From: Ashinkailepas kermadecensis
Lineage: Eukaryota > Arthropoda > Thecostraca > Neolepadidae
DNA length: 64,000 nt
Direction: 5' to 3'
NCBI GenBank assembly: GCA_034440615.1
Contig: JAOTOM010005100.1
Location: forward strand, 512,501 to 576,500
The position numbers were made by a program, and so were the translations under genes. Positions 34,901 to 47,400 of the stretch are shown here, piece after piece (the first letter of the stretch is position 1; each line of letters begins with the position of its first letter). The notes under the pieces are model-generated. The model made no database searches and was not told the origin of the DNA. It saw nothing but the letters and a program-made list of their open reading frames with translations.

Positions 34901-36743
34901 TGATCATTAGCCCTTTTCACGACGGCCAATAAGCACCGGGATGCAATGTCGATGACTTCGTCTAGTATGAAAGGCATATCATTGAAATATATGTACTTTA
35001 TCTGTATATATGGAATGTTCAAGAAGTTTTAACTATGAAGTAATCAATTCAACATTAAACTTAACCAACATATTCAAATTGTGGCACTGTTTGAAAAAAG
35101 CGCTTAATTCACAGAAACAACTAGCCAATCTGGCCGCATTTGGCATCATGGCCGGGAGGTAAGAGTTGTCGGATACAACATAAATTTGCCGTTGGATTGC
35201 CAGCAAATATGCAATATCAGGGAGAAAGTGGTAGTATATATCCTGCAGATGAATATTTTTCCTTTTACGTTTTATTTTATGGCTGTGAAGTACCTATATT
35301 ATGACTAAATATTGACATACATCATTTCCAGATGCTACGATTCCCTCTTGACGTTCCCGAAAATATTCATTCTCTCCACTTTACAAGCGGGTTGTTTACA
35401 GTTGTAAAGACGTCCGCTGAACCGCACCATACGTGGCTCAGTTTTTAAATGTTGCTGTACTCCTACCTGAATAACCCCTACTGTGGGGGGAGGGTAATTG
35501 ATCCTTGTCTTTGAATATCATACACGCAAGAAAGAACAAAGCATGAATTGTTTACAGCACCCAAAGACCGCAACACGTGCAAAATATGGCATCTGAGACA
35601 AACTTGTTTGTTGGCTCGCCTGACATATTTCAGCCGTAAATGATGCAATCAGAGCACAAATAATGACGTATTTTTTAAACGTGGATTATGATTCGTCCCA
35701 GCTATCATAAAGGGCCAATCACTTACTGAAGTTGAAGTTGGCTGGCGATATTGATCAGAGTGGTCGAGTGCTCGGAAAATTTGGCATTTGAAGACCGCCG
35801 AATTCGACAAACAGCTGTTGTCATCGAGTTTACTTCCGAAGTCAGGCTCGCTTGGTCTGACTTCCAGATTTCCGACTAGATGACGTCCCAGGCGCGGATG
35901 TGGGCGTACATTTTCAGGGTTCGTGCATAAACAAGTTGTTACTAGACCAAAACTTGTCGCAATAGGTAACTGAACCTACTCTGTTTGTTTATTGGTATCA
36001 TAAATTGGTCCAATCTACAGACTAAAAGCTTTCAGATCAACGTAATTATTATGCCCTGACCCCGCCATTGGGATGTCATGACGATTACTTCCCGCTAGTG
36101 CACGCGTGAAACCGCCTATTGTTACGGCCAATTAAGGGATACGTCACATTTGGAGATTAACAAATTGTACACCTTAATTTTCCACGCATTTCTTCCGATA
36201 AAGGGGCTCAATGACATCCAGCAAACAAATAAGCTATGGGAAACAAAAGCAAGGTATGTGCTCAGTGTATTCTATAAGTGTTGAGCATGGTCCTCCATAA
36301 TGCGACTGCATGGCCCAAAACACAATATTGCACACGGTCCGATGTTGCAGGTAACACAGCTGAAACACTTCAAAAACCTGAGCGAACCTTTAAATATGGT
36401 ACACTTAAGAGTGCATTTCAGAGTCCCTAACTGTCATAACACAGTAGCGTACAGCCTTAAGTTCCGATGCTCAGAATAGTGCCTGGGGTACTCAATCAAC
36501 AGTGGCAATACAGGTTGGTTAATTCACGGTTGGTACATAATATCGACATGTCTGAAATACAACGAACACGCCAGATCCACCAGACAAGTGCAGCACGTAA
36601 AACATACCGTCACATATTCAGATTATAAATAAATACTGATGGTACCGAATGTTCTGTTCCACGGCGACAGGTCACTGACTGAACATCTTCTTTTTCTTCA
36701 CAGGAGGGCGAGTCTAAAACTGAAGGCGTGTGCCTTCTACTAG
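31843..36743 (+). CDS. EFCAB10-like protein (RIIa/DPY-30-like domain plus EF-hand), complete
   Basis: Exons 31843-31969, 32224-32391, 34375-34450, 36704-36743; phases 1, 1, 2 match and give 136 aa, close to vertebrate EFCAB10. Residues about 11-41 (EEAKAYIHKHKLQTLMEDLL..LLFHQP) form the RIIa/DPY-30-type docking helices. Residues 84-95 (DVNRTGVISALQ) are an EF-hand loop with Asp-1, Asn-3, Thr-5, Gly-6 and Ile-8, but Gln instead of Glu at position 12, so calcium binding is likely weak. Such proteins are associated with cilia or flagella in animals; the role here is inferred. The Met at 31870 (codon 10) is an alternative start. Confidence 0.85.
32224..32391 (+). CDS. EFCAB10-like exon 2
   Basis: Acceptor GGTGTTACAG, donor GACG|GTAGGT; phase 1 in and out. 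Encodes ENVTSFMAEEIEKLIKLR, then the EF-hand entering helix and loop. Confidence 0.85.
32536..32722. repeat. 94-bp tandem duplication in EFCAB10-like intron 2
   Basis: GACGC(G/A)GGCTGT..GGCCTCC begins at 32536 and 32630; both copies end GGGGTGGCGC(G/A)GTCC. It starts about 145 bp after the exon-2 donor and does not include it. Confidence 0.8.
34375..34450 (+). CDS. EFCAB10-like exon 3
   Basis: Acceptor TACCCCACAG, donor GACGT|GTAAGT; phase 1 in, phase 2 out. Continues the EF-hand exit helix as AFKTLGLPLHV and ends TQAQFLVDV. Its donor seeds the tandem array that follows. Confidence 0.85.
34427..34830 (+). repeat. 74-bp array of EFCAB10 exon-3 donor junctions (5 extra copies)
   Basis: True junction at 34450|34451. 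Copies of CAGTT(C/T)CTGGA-GACGT|GTAAGTAC follow with junctions at 34527, 34601, 34675, 34747 and 34821, spacing 72-77 bp. All five copies keep GTAAGT, so each is a plausible decoy donor. The rest of the unit is intron (TTCACGCTATATCCGACCACAGACCCAC). Confidence 0.93.
34835..36700. other. EFCAB10-like intron 3, no further feature recognised
   Basis: AT-rich sequence without supported exons or recognised mobile elements beyond the array at its 5' end. Confidence 0.4.
36704..36743 (+). CDS. EFCAB10-like terminal exon
   Basis: Strong acceptor TTCTTTTTCTTCACAG; 13 codons plus TAG, phase 2 in, reading RASLKLKACAFY. Short, but splice signal and phase both fit and the length gives a family-typical protein. 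Confidence 0.7.
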
Positions 36744-36960
36744 ACCAAGCATAGCGTCTTTACGCATGACCCCTGAAAAGACAGTTCAGAGTCAACCGCT
36801 GGATTATCTGCAGGAGCACCTGCGTTTCACGCACAAAACAATGGTGCAAAGTTGCTGCCGATATCAGTGAGAACTAATAGAGTTACTATCTAGTGCATGA
36901 GAGCTGAACGTGAACGTGAATGACCTAGTGAACGCTTTTTACACATGTATTCGGTGTTGC

Positions 36961-37024
36961 AGATAATGTCTTGCAAATTTTACCAAATAGTACGCTATTT
37001 GGTAAAATTTGCAAGACATTATCT
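36961..37024. repeat. Perfect 30-bp inverted repeat with 4-bp loop
   Basis: Arms 36961-36990 and 36995-37024 are exact reverse complements around TACG; each arm contains ATGTCTTGCAAATTTTACC or its complement. It could form a very stable hairpin. It sits about 220 bp after the EFCAB10-like stop codon. Confidence 0.95.
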
Positions 37025-37229
37025 ACAAATTTAGTACAGAACATTAAAATGAGAACTGTTAAATTAAGCTCATGATCCGGAATGCCTAAAAGTATGGCGT
37101 TAGTTACCTTACGCTCATCAATGCCAGACTCCGGTCACTTTGGGCTGTGATACACAAAGGGCATTTTTCGTGCGATCTATGTTCGACATTCCGATTGGTC
37201 ACCTGTGTTATGGGTGGCTAAGGACGCAG

Positions 37230-37620
37230 CGATAGGTGTAGCACGACCGATCCCACAACCACCGGTAACAGGTCCCACAGCCGCATCCACAACCATCGGC
37301 AGCGGGTTTCACAGCCGCACTCACAACCATCGGTAACGGGGAAACGGGTCTGACAGTTGCACCCACAACCATCGGTAACAGGTCTGACAGCCGCCCCCAC
37401 AACCATCGGGAACGGGTTTGACAGCCGCTCCCACAACCATTGATAACGGGGTGACGGGTCTGACACCTGCACCCACAACCATCGCTAACAGGTCTGACAG
37501 CCGCTTTCCCAACCATCGAAAACGGGATGACGGGTCTGACACCTGCACCCACAACCATCGATAATGGGTTTGGCAACCGCTCTTACAACCATCGGTAACG
37601 GGTCCGACAGCAGCTGGAAA
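37230..37620. repeat. ACAACCATCGGTAACGGGTCTGACA minisatellite (about 12 units)
   Basis: Units of about 33-36 bp built on CCCACAACCATCGGTAACGG and GTCTGACAGCCGC, with variable spacing, between the convergent EFCAB10-like and IDH3G genes. Open frames in it are repeat by-products. Confidence 0.85.
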
Positions 37621-38338
37621 GGGGTTTGACATACAGAAAGGGAACCGACAGCCAAGAAAATATTTGACAATCAGCAAAAACACCTTGCCTACAGTAGACA
37701 GAACTGGTTATCAAGAAGAGATAGAGCGTGGTTTAGCACCACGTAAGATTTGTGAAACATTGCGCCACGTTGATTATGTGTTGAGTCTCATTAGTATTTG
37801 ACCCTTTGTCCACCCGTTGACGATCAGTTCAAGAGTGACATGAGGGGCACAGTGGTGCAAACTTGCCACAGCAGATCCACCTCGCAGCAAATTGTTACCT
37901 TGATGATACCTGTGCTATTTCTAATGACCGGACCAAACGTTCGCCGAATGTTGAATATACGACGGAATCAACACCGATTGAATATCGCGTACAACAAAGT
38001 CCGTCAAAGTATCGAAGTACGCCTACAGGCGGAAAAAGTTTGACAGTCGGCAAATGCAATGCAGAGACGGTAAGGAAATCTGACAGCCGTGGTCGTCAGA
38101 TTTCCTATGGGCTATCTGGTAGAAAACCGAACAAGCCAGTATAAAAAATTAAACCACGGGCAAGGCGTCTAACAGCTTATAAATGCGCTTCAACAGACAG
38201 CTATAGGGTCTGGAAAGTGCGTCAAACTGTGCTTTTCACTTGAATATCATGGTAATACATACATTTATGTGGTCTACAAAACATGAAGTAAAAAGTGAAA
38301 TATTTTGGAAATACCGCAAGCAATGAATGTGTGCACAC

Positions 38339-38424
38339 TCACCAGCGCGCAGCGCGTGTGTTCTCCTTTATGTCGTCGATGATGAACTGGATCACGTTGC
38401 TCGTTGTTTGACTGCCGCCAATGT
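38339..38424 (-). CDS. Idh3g: IDH3G exon 8 (terminal)
   Basis: Acceptor GTGATCACAG; completes Asp of TPDIGG and ends KENTRAARW then [22 protein letters not shown] is the gamma-type C-terminus. Confidence 0.9.
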
Positions 38425-41400
38425 CTGTGATCACCATACCAATATGTTAGCACGGCACCGTGGACGGCGTCAGGTTCGGCACGGCCATCACATGGTCTGC
38501 CCGCAGCGTCAGGTAGCCGTGATCTATCCGCAGTATCAGGTAGTCGTGATCTGGCCGTGTCTGGGTGACGTCAACCGCTAGCCCGGCCGTGGTGGGTGTA
38601 TATCATGTGGCGGCCATATGGGAAACGTCTGCAGGGCCCGCTGTCTAGTGTCAGGTAGCCGTGATCTGGCCGTGTCTGGGTGACGTCAACCGCCAGCCCG
38701 GCCGTGGTGGGTGTATATACATGTGGCGGCCATATGGGAAACGTCTGCAGGGCCCGCTGTCTAGTGTCAGGTAGCCGTGATCTGGCCGTGTCTGGGTGAC
38801 GTCAACCGCCAGCCCGGCCGTGGTGGGTGTATATCATGTGGCAGCCATGTCGGAAATGCCTGCAGAAGAAACTGGACCGTGCCGCTGGAGACCGTGACAA
38901 GGGAGAGGAAACAGCTGATAGGGTGGCAAAATCAAGCTGGGTCGAGGGTATGCAATCTAAATATTATCTCAATATTATATTCAGGGTCAGTAGTCAAACC
39001 CATCAATTCAGGGTCCTTTGTCAAACCCATCAATAGACCTTTGTCGGCGGGAAACGCTAACGACCAGGCGTGGCAAGCCAAGGAACACGCGTTGGCATGA
39101 CACTGGAACACGCGTTGGCATGTGACTGTGGAGTGTTGGGATATCTGCAGTCTTAGGATGCACTGGTAGGTTGTCCGTGCACTTGTTTGTGTGAGGAAAA
39201 GGTACAGCTTAAGAGATATACGGCTTCAAAACATTTTTGGGCCACTCAATACTCGTCCTGAAACGAAATAATCACCGCACTAACAAAGGACGACATATTT
39301 CATAGTAACCACCTTCTCTGACGACTCCCCCTCCCCCGTTAATAGATTCCTACTGAGACAAGTATCTTCGAGCCGGTGAACTCGTGGTTGATACGAGACG
39401 CCACAGTATACCGCCAGGTGGCCAGGTCAGAGGCGCCACTGACCGGGTGTGACGATTCGCTCCTGGATGGCGCGCTCCACGGCGCTCCGGACGAGGTGCT
39501 CGTGCTGCTCCAGGTCCAGGTGGTTCAGCAGATCACAGCCAGAGTTGAGCATGGCCAGCGGGTTAGCGATGTTCATGCCCACCATGCTGCTGCCCGTGTT
39601 GCGCGTGCCCGGTTCAAAGACAGCGTACTGTAGCAGCAGGGTGCAGGGGTAGAATGTAGAGTTCGCATACAGGTAACCGTGGGCTTGCACCATCTTAAGG
39701 TGGAGGCAAACACGTGCCCAGGAAAACACATTTTGCTACGTTTCTCATCGACATCAAATGTGCTTTAAGGCGTCTGGAGACCACTGTCAAGAGGGTCGGT
39801 TACCTTAACGCCGTAGTTTTTGCCGGACATGATGCCCGGTCCGCCAGCCAGGCCGCACGCCACGTTCGACACCACCGTGCCGTACAGGTTGGGCATGACC
39901 ATGACGTCGAACTGCCCGGGTCGCGACACCATCTGCATACAGCAGTTGTCGACGATCATGCCGCTGAATTCGAGCGTCGGGAAGTCCTTGCTGATGCGCT
40001 TCATCGTGTCCAGGAACAGGCCGTCCGAGAGCTTCCTGCCGGCGCCAGCATGTGGCGTTACAGTCGGCGTATGTCGGGCCGGCTGATCGCGTGCGCTACA
40101 AGTCATGACTACTCATTCATATATTATAATAGAGTCCCTGGCGTAATTTGCCTACAAGCAGACTTATGATTGATGTGATGTTCAATCTGTGTTGAGCTTG
40201 TTTCGTGTTCAACCCTCTGAGAACACTCGGCCCAGGTCGAGGAGAGATGCAGTTCCTGTAAGAATTTGCAGTATTGTTGAGTTATTTATAGGAAATTTAC
40301 ATCTCTCGTCACTACGTTCTGAAAGCATCCGGGCGGATTGAATTTGGAGCATAAAGGGAAGCTAGCACTGATCCAACGTTGCGTAAAACCCAGGCTCGCT
40401 CACAAGGAACGTTGAGGTCACTAGGCTTGCACCATTTGTACCGTCGACGCTCGTCTTCGCAGAACCCATAGTTGCCTCAATTGGCTTTGTCGCAGAGGTT
40501 TCCAGGTATTTCCGACAAGCGCGAAAAAAGCGTGCGGGCTTGAAGAATATGCGAAATTTGACGCTCACGCGCACAATACCCTCTCAACTCAACGCCCACC
40601 ACACAGCTGGTGACACTGACATGATGTTGGCCTTGTGGATGGCGATGACGTTCTTTCGACCGTGCTCCAGCGCGTAATTGAATGTAAAGCGGGCCAATCG
40701 CTCGCAGTTGGAGAGCGTTATCACCTTCAGGCTCTCGATCACTCCCGGAACGTTCTGCAAAAAGGGCCGGCGCGGTCAGTTCAGGTCAGATTGGTTCAGT
40801 TGCGTAGGTCGATGATACCTGTTTGTTTATTGGGTGATTCACGACGCACTTTATGTACATTCACGGCTAATGACGCCGCCCACATTGTTTCGCCGGTGGA
40901 CCGTGGGATTGGGAAATATCCCGAGCAGTGCGAGTGTTGAACCCAGGACCTTTGGTACCCAGAGCTCAACACCTTAACCACTCGACCATACCCGCTCATC
41001 GATGATACATCGGGTTGGTTGGTTGGTTATTTGGGCTTAGAGGCGCATCGACTGCGTTGGTCATACAGCGCCCATTGATACATCGGGTGTAAGTCAACCA
41101 AGGCAGGACCCCAGTAAGTCAGTACGTGGCACTTGCATGTACCACCTTAATGAAATCATGGAACAAGCAAGATACATAATTAATTAACAATCTTACATTC
41201 AAACGTATCTAGATGAGTGCAATTGACGCTGCAACTGTACCCGTCAATACCGACGATGCACGAAATCATTAACGGCTCTATTCATTTCAGAGTGTTAACC
41301 GGTGACGAGGGCGCGCCACTCCCCATGCCGCAGTGGCGCCGTCGACGTGCGACAGTGCCCACCTCGTGCTCCATCATGGCGTACTCTCCCTCTGTATTCT

Positions 41401-44400
41401 GGCGCACGATCACGATGTCGATGTCGGGGTGGCGCGTGGGCACGGTCGGGTGCGAGCGACAGTGCAGCACGTACGCGAACAGGTCCAGCTGTTTGCGTAG
41501 CTCCACGTTGTGCGACATAGTGCCAGGCTGGTTACTGCGTGACTCGATGTTACCTGCGCAGGATTAGGATCGATCGTCCAACTACAGCGGAGGAGAGAGA
41601 CACGGTCTGAATGCAACCACACACCATGATTAAACCTTTGATTTTCCCCATCACCCAGCATCGACATAATAAATATAAATATATATTCGAGACAAAATGT
41701 GGTTAAAAAAAACAAAGACATGCCAAGTGTCACTACTATCCAGTCAGCAGCATAACAGCACTCCAAGCTTAATTTCTTTAATTCATGTCGCTTGTGTTTC
41801 ACCTTTGATGGCGACTCCGTTGCGCTTGATGGACGTGATGGCACTGATCATCGAGGTCTCGTCACTGCCGCTAGTGTCTACCATGATCTCTTCAAAATCG
41901 ATCGGCACACCGGCGTACCTTCAGTCAAGGCGACCAAGGTCAGACTGTGCTGACACATTGTGAGAGGTCGCCGCACGTTCCGTCGCGCCACCATGCTACC
42001 TGACGTCGAAAACAGTTCCGGATGCAGGGCCGAAAGAAATTCTGCTATGGTTGAAATTAATTACAGCAGAACGTGTGCACGGGTAGTCACACACTGTGCC
42101 ACCCTGCGATGGCTTCGTACGCCCTGCTCTATGCCATCGCCAGCGAAAACACTCCTGTTCGAAACTGCACAAAGGTGGGATGCTACCCAAACGCTGGAAC
42201 ACAGCCACCGAACCGATGTCCTGGCACAGTTCCGGTTCCGTACCGTGACGGTACCACCGTGCGCGTAATATCACATGACGTCCCATCAAAAGAACCATCA
42301 CGAAGCACTGGCTACCGGTACGAGTGATGAAGTCAGCATGGATGCTTATGTTTCTTAAAATTGACGGTGGCGTACCAGGTCCAGCACAATGATGCAGCAT
42401 GTTATCTGAATGAAACAAATCTGTCATTATGAAAGCCCAGGCTTTGATATGAAATCAACTTCAGTATGTAATTGCTGGTCAGGATTGCAGCGGGCATCAC
42501 GTCGCCACAATCCCATCATTTTGTCCTTTTACCTGAACACTGCAGCCTACCAAAAGCAGGGTCAGAGCCACGTATTCACTCATCATCCATCTGAACACCT
42601 CCATGATCCATCCTGAACAACATCCCGTCGACACGGGTCCCACGGCAGCGCCGGTAAGTGGTGTGGAAAAGTCACCATATTCACCAGTCACCCACCTGAA
42701 CACCTCCTTCAGGTGACCCATCATCTCGGGTCCGATGCCGGCGCCGGGAAGCATCGTCACCGTGTGTCGACCGCCATATTTAGCCAGAGAGCTCTGCAGT
42801 TGTGACAGCAATAGCTGGATTAGAGAACTGATTCTAACAAACTTGGCCACCAAACGCTCAGCAAAATACATCCACTACAATTCAAGGTATTAGTGATGAA
42901 TTCTCTTCTCTTCTTTCTGAAGAGATGATTCAACCATACGACATTCTGTCCAAGTGAGATACAAATATATTTTTTTAACCAGTTACTAGCATGTATAGTG
43001 CATTGCCTTTACTGGCTCATTCCCCTTTTTGCTCATGAAATATCATATTTCTCCTCTCTATAAAATGCATCATACAGCAGTGTTCCCTGTCATTTCTGCT
43101 CTTATTCCATGTAACTACTGAAATTCTTGAGAGAAATCCTCCAGTTGAAGACTATGGTTGAAGGCTAAAAGTAGAGGGTTAGAAGAATCATTTCAACTCA
43201 CAATGAACAGTGGGCAAAGTACATAGTGAACCATACTTAGAGTAGGAAATTATTGAAGAACTTACATGTGTTCCATACCTCCTGTTGGCAGTAACACTAC
43301 TGAGTTTACTGCTGATAACCTGAAAATAACATGGCATGGCATAATTAATCTGAAAAACAACCACAGACAAACAATGGTGCCCCTAACCAGGACCCTGGAA
43401 TCTGTCACACTTCATAAAGATATTTTGATGTTTCCATATTGCTCACACATATTTCAGCCTGATTCTTAGACAGAAGCTCAGACCACAAATATCTATCACT
43501 TTGTGTACTCTAAGGGGAGCCACTAGCCCCTCAATCATTGATTTGGCCCCTCCAATTAGGCCAAGGATTAACCATTGGGCATATGGGCATATGGGACATG
43601 GAAATGGCTTTTAAAGCAGTCTTGGCCATCAAAAAGGTCCTTCCTCAACAATGAAGTAAGGAAGCATTTGCAGACAGAAATGAGTTGTCAAATAGTCTTA
43701 ATCACATTCCTAAACATTACATTGGGATACAAAAAAAATACAAGAATTTGTTCAACATAAAGTGCAAATTTACCCAACATCCTTGCCCTCCCAGAAAACA
43801 GAAATGCTGCTCCAGCAGTTAAACATGGTTGAGGTTGTCCATTTTGTGATTGCATCACACACACCAGCTTACACTGCATATTCAACAGTGGAAGCTGGTG
43901 TGATGCAATCACAAAATTTGATCTGCTTAACTCAAGTGTTGAGTTCAGCCAATCTCAGAAATTGCTATGGCTGAGAGCAAAAGGAAAAGTAGGTAGACAT
44001 GCACTAAAAAAAGCAATGGCACATGGAGCATGCACAACTGGGATGATTGATGATATTTCATTGATGTACCTACCTAGGTTATGGCTTGGGTTCCTTTTTA
44101 TGAGACATTTCACTGCTGGGTCATATAGCAACACCAACCTCTCATGTTGGTTGGCTCCAGGTGGGCTCTGTAATCCTGCCTTTTGTGGGATTTGAACCCA
44201 TAATCTTATGACCAAGAGTCCATCCCCTATTGCTGCTGAGGCCCCCTGCCTAGATTAGATCTGGATAGCAGTGGGGAAGTGCTCTGGAGCCACAATCATA
44301 TGTTACATTATTATTATTACAAACAATTATCAACACAACACTACATGAAACCTAGGTACCTGCCTAAGATCCACGCCATTTAACAAAAGACAGAGCAGTA

Positions 44401-47400
44401 TTATTTTGATACAAGGTGTTTCTGGAATTTTTGGAATGTTCTTTCGGAATACAATGTTTATGAACGTGATTCGGAAGATGCGACCACTCGTTTTCTGGGC
44501 TCATGCTTGCCTCTCAGTTTATCAGAGCTATAATTTATATAATGCACCATCCATGCTGCCCTGCTGTTTTTGTGCAGTAATTTATCCATCCCTCACATGG
44601 CACTTTTCAGATGTGATGAAAGAGACATTCAACACTCCATGCAACTGATTCAACACTTCTTCATGTTGAAAATGCTTAGTTTTCACCTGTTTATCACACA
44701 GATCACGTACCACTATTATCACACACAGATCACACAGATACACAAGAACACCTATGGAAACTGCACAGGCTGCACTGATCGGGTTGTGATGTACGGATGA
44801 CGTCACAATATACAGTATGGTTGTTTTTACATTATAATATATTAGTTTATATTAGTTTATATTACTTTAGATTATAGTATATTTTAATATATTAGGTTAG
44901 GTTAGGTTATGTTATGTTATGTTATGTTATGTTATGTTAGGTTAAGCTACTTTGACCATCTCATTAAGGTATGTGAGCCATTTGTAGCTTTAGCCCATAG
45001 AAGCCTGAGTGCCATTCCTATGACATCATCACACCATACTGAGTGACTATGACATTATTCAAATTGAAAAGCAAGCACGAGCAACAAAAACAAAGTGGTT
45101 GCATCTTCCAAATCATGTTCATAAACATTTTATCTGAAAAAAAAAACATCCCCAATTTTTTTTTAGAAACACCTTTTATAAAAAAAATCAACAGAGCAAG
45201 TAAAGTACATTTAAAGGTATTATTGTGGTCCAGTTAGGTTAGGTTATGGATTTTAAATTGAAAATTCTGAGATAAAATTTATTTGAATTATTATCTCAAT
45301 GAAAACTGGCATGGGAGATTATTTCAAGGAATTAAACTCCAATCTGTTTCTCAAAGACAAAAATTCAACTTTATTGTTTGAAAAGTTAAAATAAAAAATT
45401 GTCCAACATCAAAGAAAAGAAAAGGCTAACCTAATCAAACTTATCCCCTCTGTTTCATTTCATTCATGGATGTAAAATCTGTGTGAAACTTGTCTTGTGG
45501 TCCCATTGAAATGTAATAATATCATCAGTCTCCTTTTGGCATTATTTTGCCTTTTAACCAAAAAGCAAGCATTTGCAGAGGAAAGGAGTGGTCACATTAA
45601 CCACATTCATAAACAGGTATATTTCCAGGTCAGGATAATTTTTGATTCCTTGAAATATATTTTTATAATGCAACATTTATGAATGTGCTGAACATGATAT
45701 GACCACCCATTTCCTCTGCAAATGCATGCTTTTCAGTTGGGAGGCAAATAACACCCACAAAGGGCACAAAATTGGGTAATATATATATATATATATATAT
45801 ATGCATATATATATATATAAAAATATGTTCAATATACAGAAAATAAATACAACATAACCCAACCTTCCATGCAGGAAAACATTCTTTCTTATGGAAATTT
45901 TGTACAATTTTTTCTCAAATTTTCAAATAAAAAACCTAACATATCCTGACCAGTTCTTCAAGAAACCAAAAATCAAATTTTCTTTGAAAAAAAAACAACA
46001 AAATCCAGCCTAATCCAGCCTAACGTAACCAAACCAAACCCCTTGGTTTGCTTCATGGATGAAAAATGTTTGCAGAACTTTTCTCACAGCTACCTTAAAC
46101 TTCATAAAGACATAAATAAAAACATAAAAGATCAGTGCAACTATGAGCCACAAGGGCCCTTCCTGGTTGCACTTTGTACACTGAACCAGTTGCCCACCAA
46201 ATCTGTATATGAACCCTCCCTGGAATACAGAAACACAAGCCCCCTATTCTTGTAATGATTGTCTATGCCGTTTTTAAAGATGTTCAGTGTGTTGCTACTG
46301 ACAATTGTTCCTGGCAGCTGGTTCCAGTGTTCTACTACCCTGTTGGTGAAGAAAGACTGTCTTAACCTTGTCCTGCTGTGATTAACTTTAATTTTGAATT
46401 GATGACCTCTAATTGCATCATTTCTGTTAAATTCAAACATTTCCCTGAGATATCCCTGTTCCTGACCATGAACAAATTTAAAAACCTCGATGAGATCTCC
46501 TCTCAGCCTTCTATATCTAAGTGAAAACATATTTAATTTCTTCAATCTTTCCTCATATGCCAGGTTGCCTATACCATTAACCATTTTTGTTGCCCTCTTT
46601 TGTACTCTCTCTAAAAGCCAACAATCTTTCCCATAACTAGGGGACCAAGCTTGGACACAGTATTCCAAATGTGGCCTGACATATGCACAGTAAAGCTTCC
46701 TGATGACCTCCTCACTTTTGTATGACACATTCCTCTGTATCGCCCCAAGCATTCTTAGTGCCTTCTTTCTGGCTTCTTTGGTCTGTTCTGATGCCCCCAA
46801 TTTTGTGTTCAAAATAATACCTAAGTCCTTCTCCTGCTGAGTCACAGATAGTACTTGGCCATCCATCAAGTATGGCACCTTCATATGCTGCCTACCTACA
46901 TGCATGACTTTGCACTTATCAAAATTAAACTTAATTTGCCATTTTTCGGACCACTTTACAAGCTCGTCTAAGTCGTCCTGCAGAAAAACCTGCTCATTGT
47001 GCCCTGTTATTGCCCTAAAGATCTTCAAATCATCCACAAATTTCAAAACCTTACTGCTTAGGCCACATTCAATGCTATTCACAAATATAATGAACAACAG
47101 TAGCCCCAGTACCGACCCCTGAGGGACTCCACTAAGAACATTTTGCCATGATGACTTTGTACCATTAAGCATCACTCTCTGCTGTCTATCTGCAAGCCAC
47201 AACTCAATCCATTTTAGGATGCTACCTGCAATGCCATGGAATGCTTTATGAATTTCTGTGGGATGTGCCTAGCAGTGGATTTGGCACCTTCCTTCGGGAT
47301 GTGATGCTGATGAGGTTGTCTATGGTGGCACGATGGGTGTGATGGGAGGAGCTTGTGATTATTGAGGGTGTTAGGCAGTAGCAAGTGAGTGGTGTTAGAT

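Noticed and set aside
38535..38880. 116-bp repeat as another splice-junction array
   Set aside because: It lies near the IDH3G exon-8 acceptor but does not clearly contain a copy of it.
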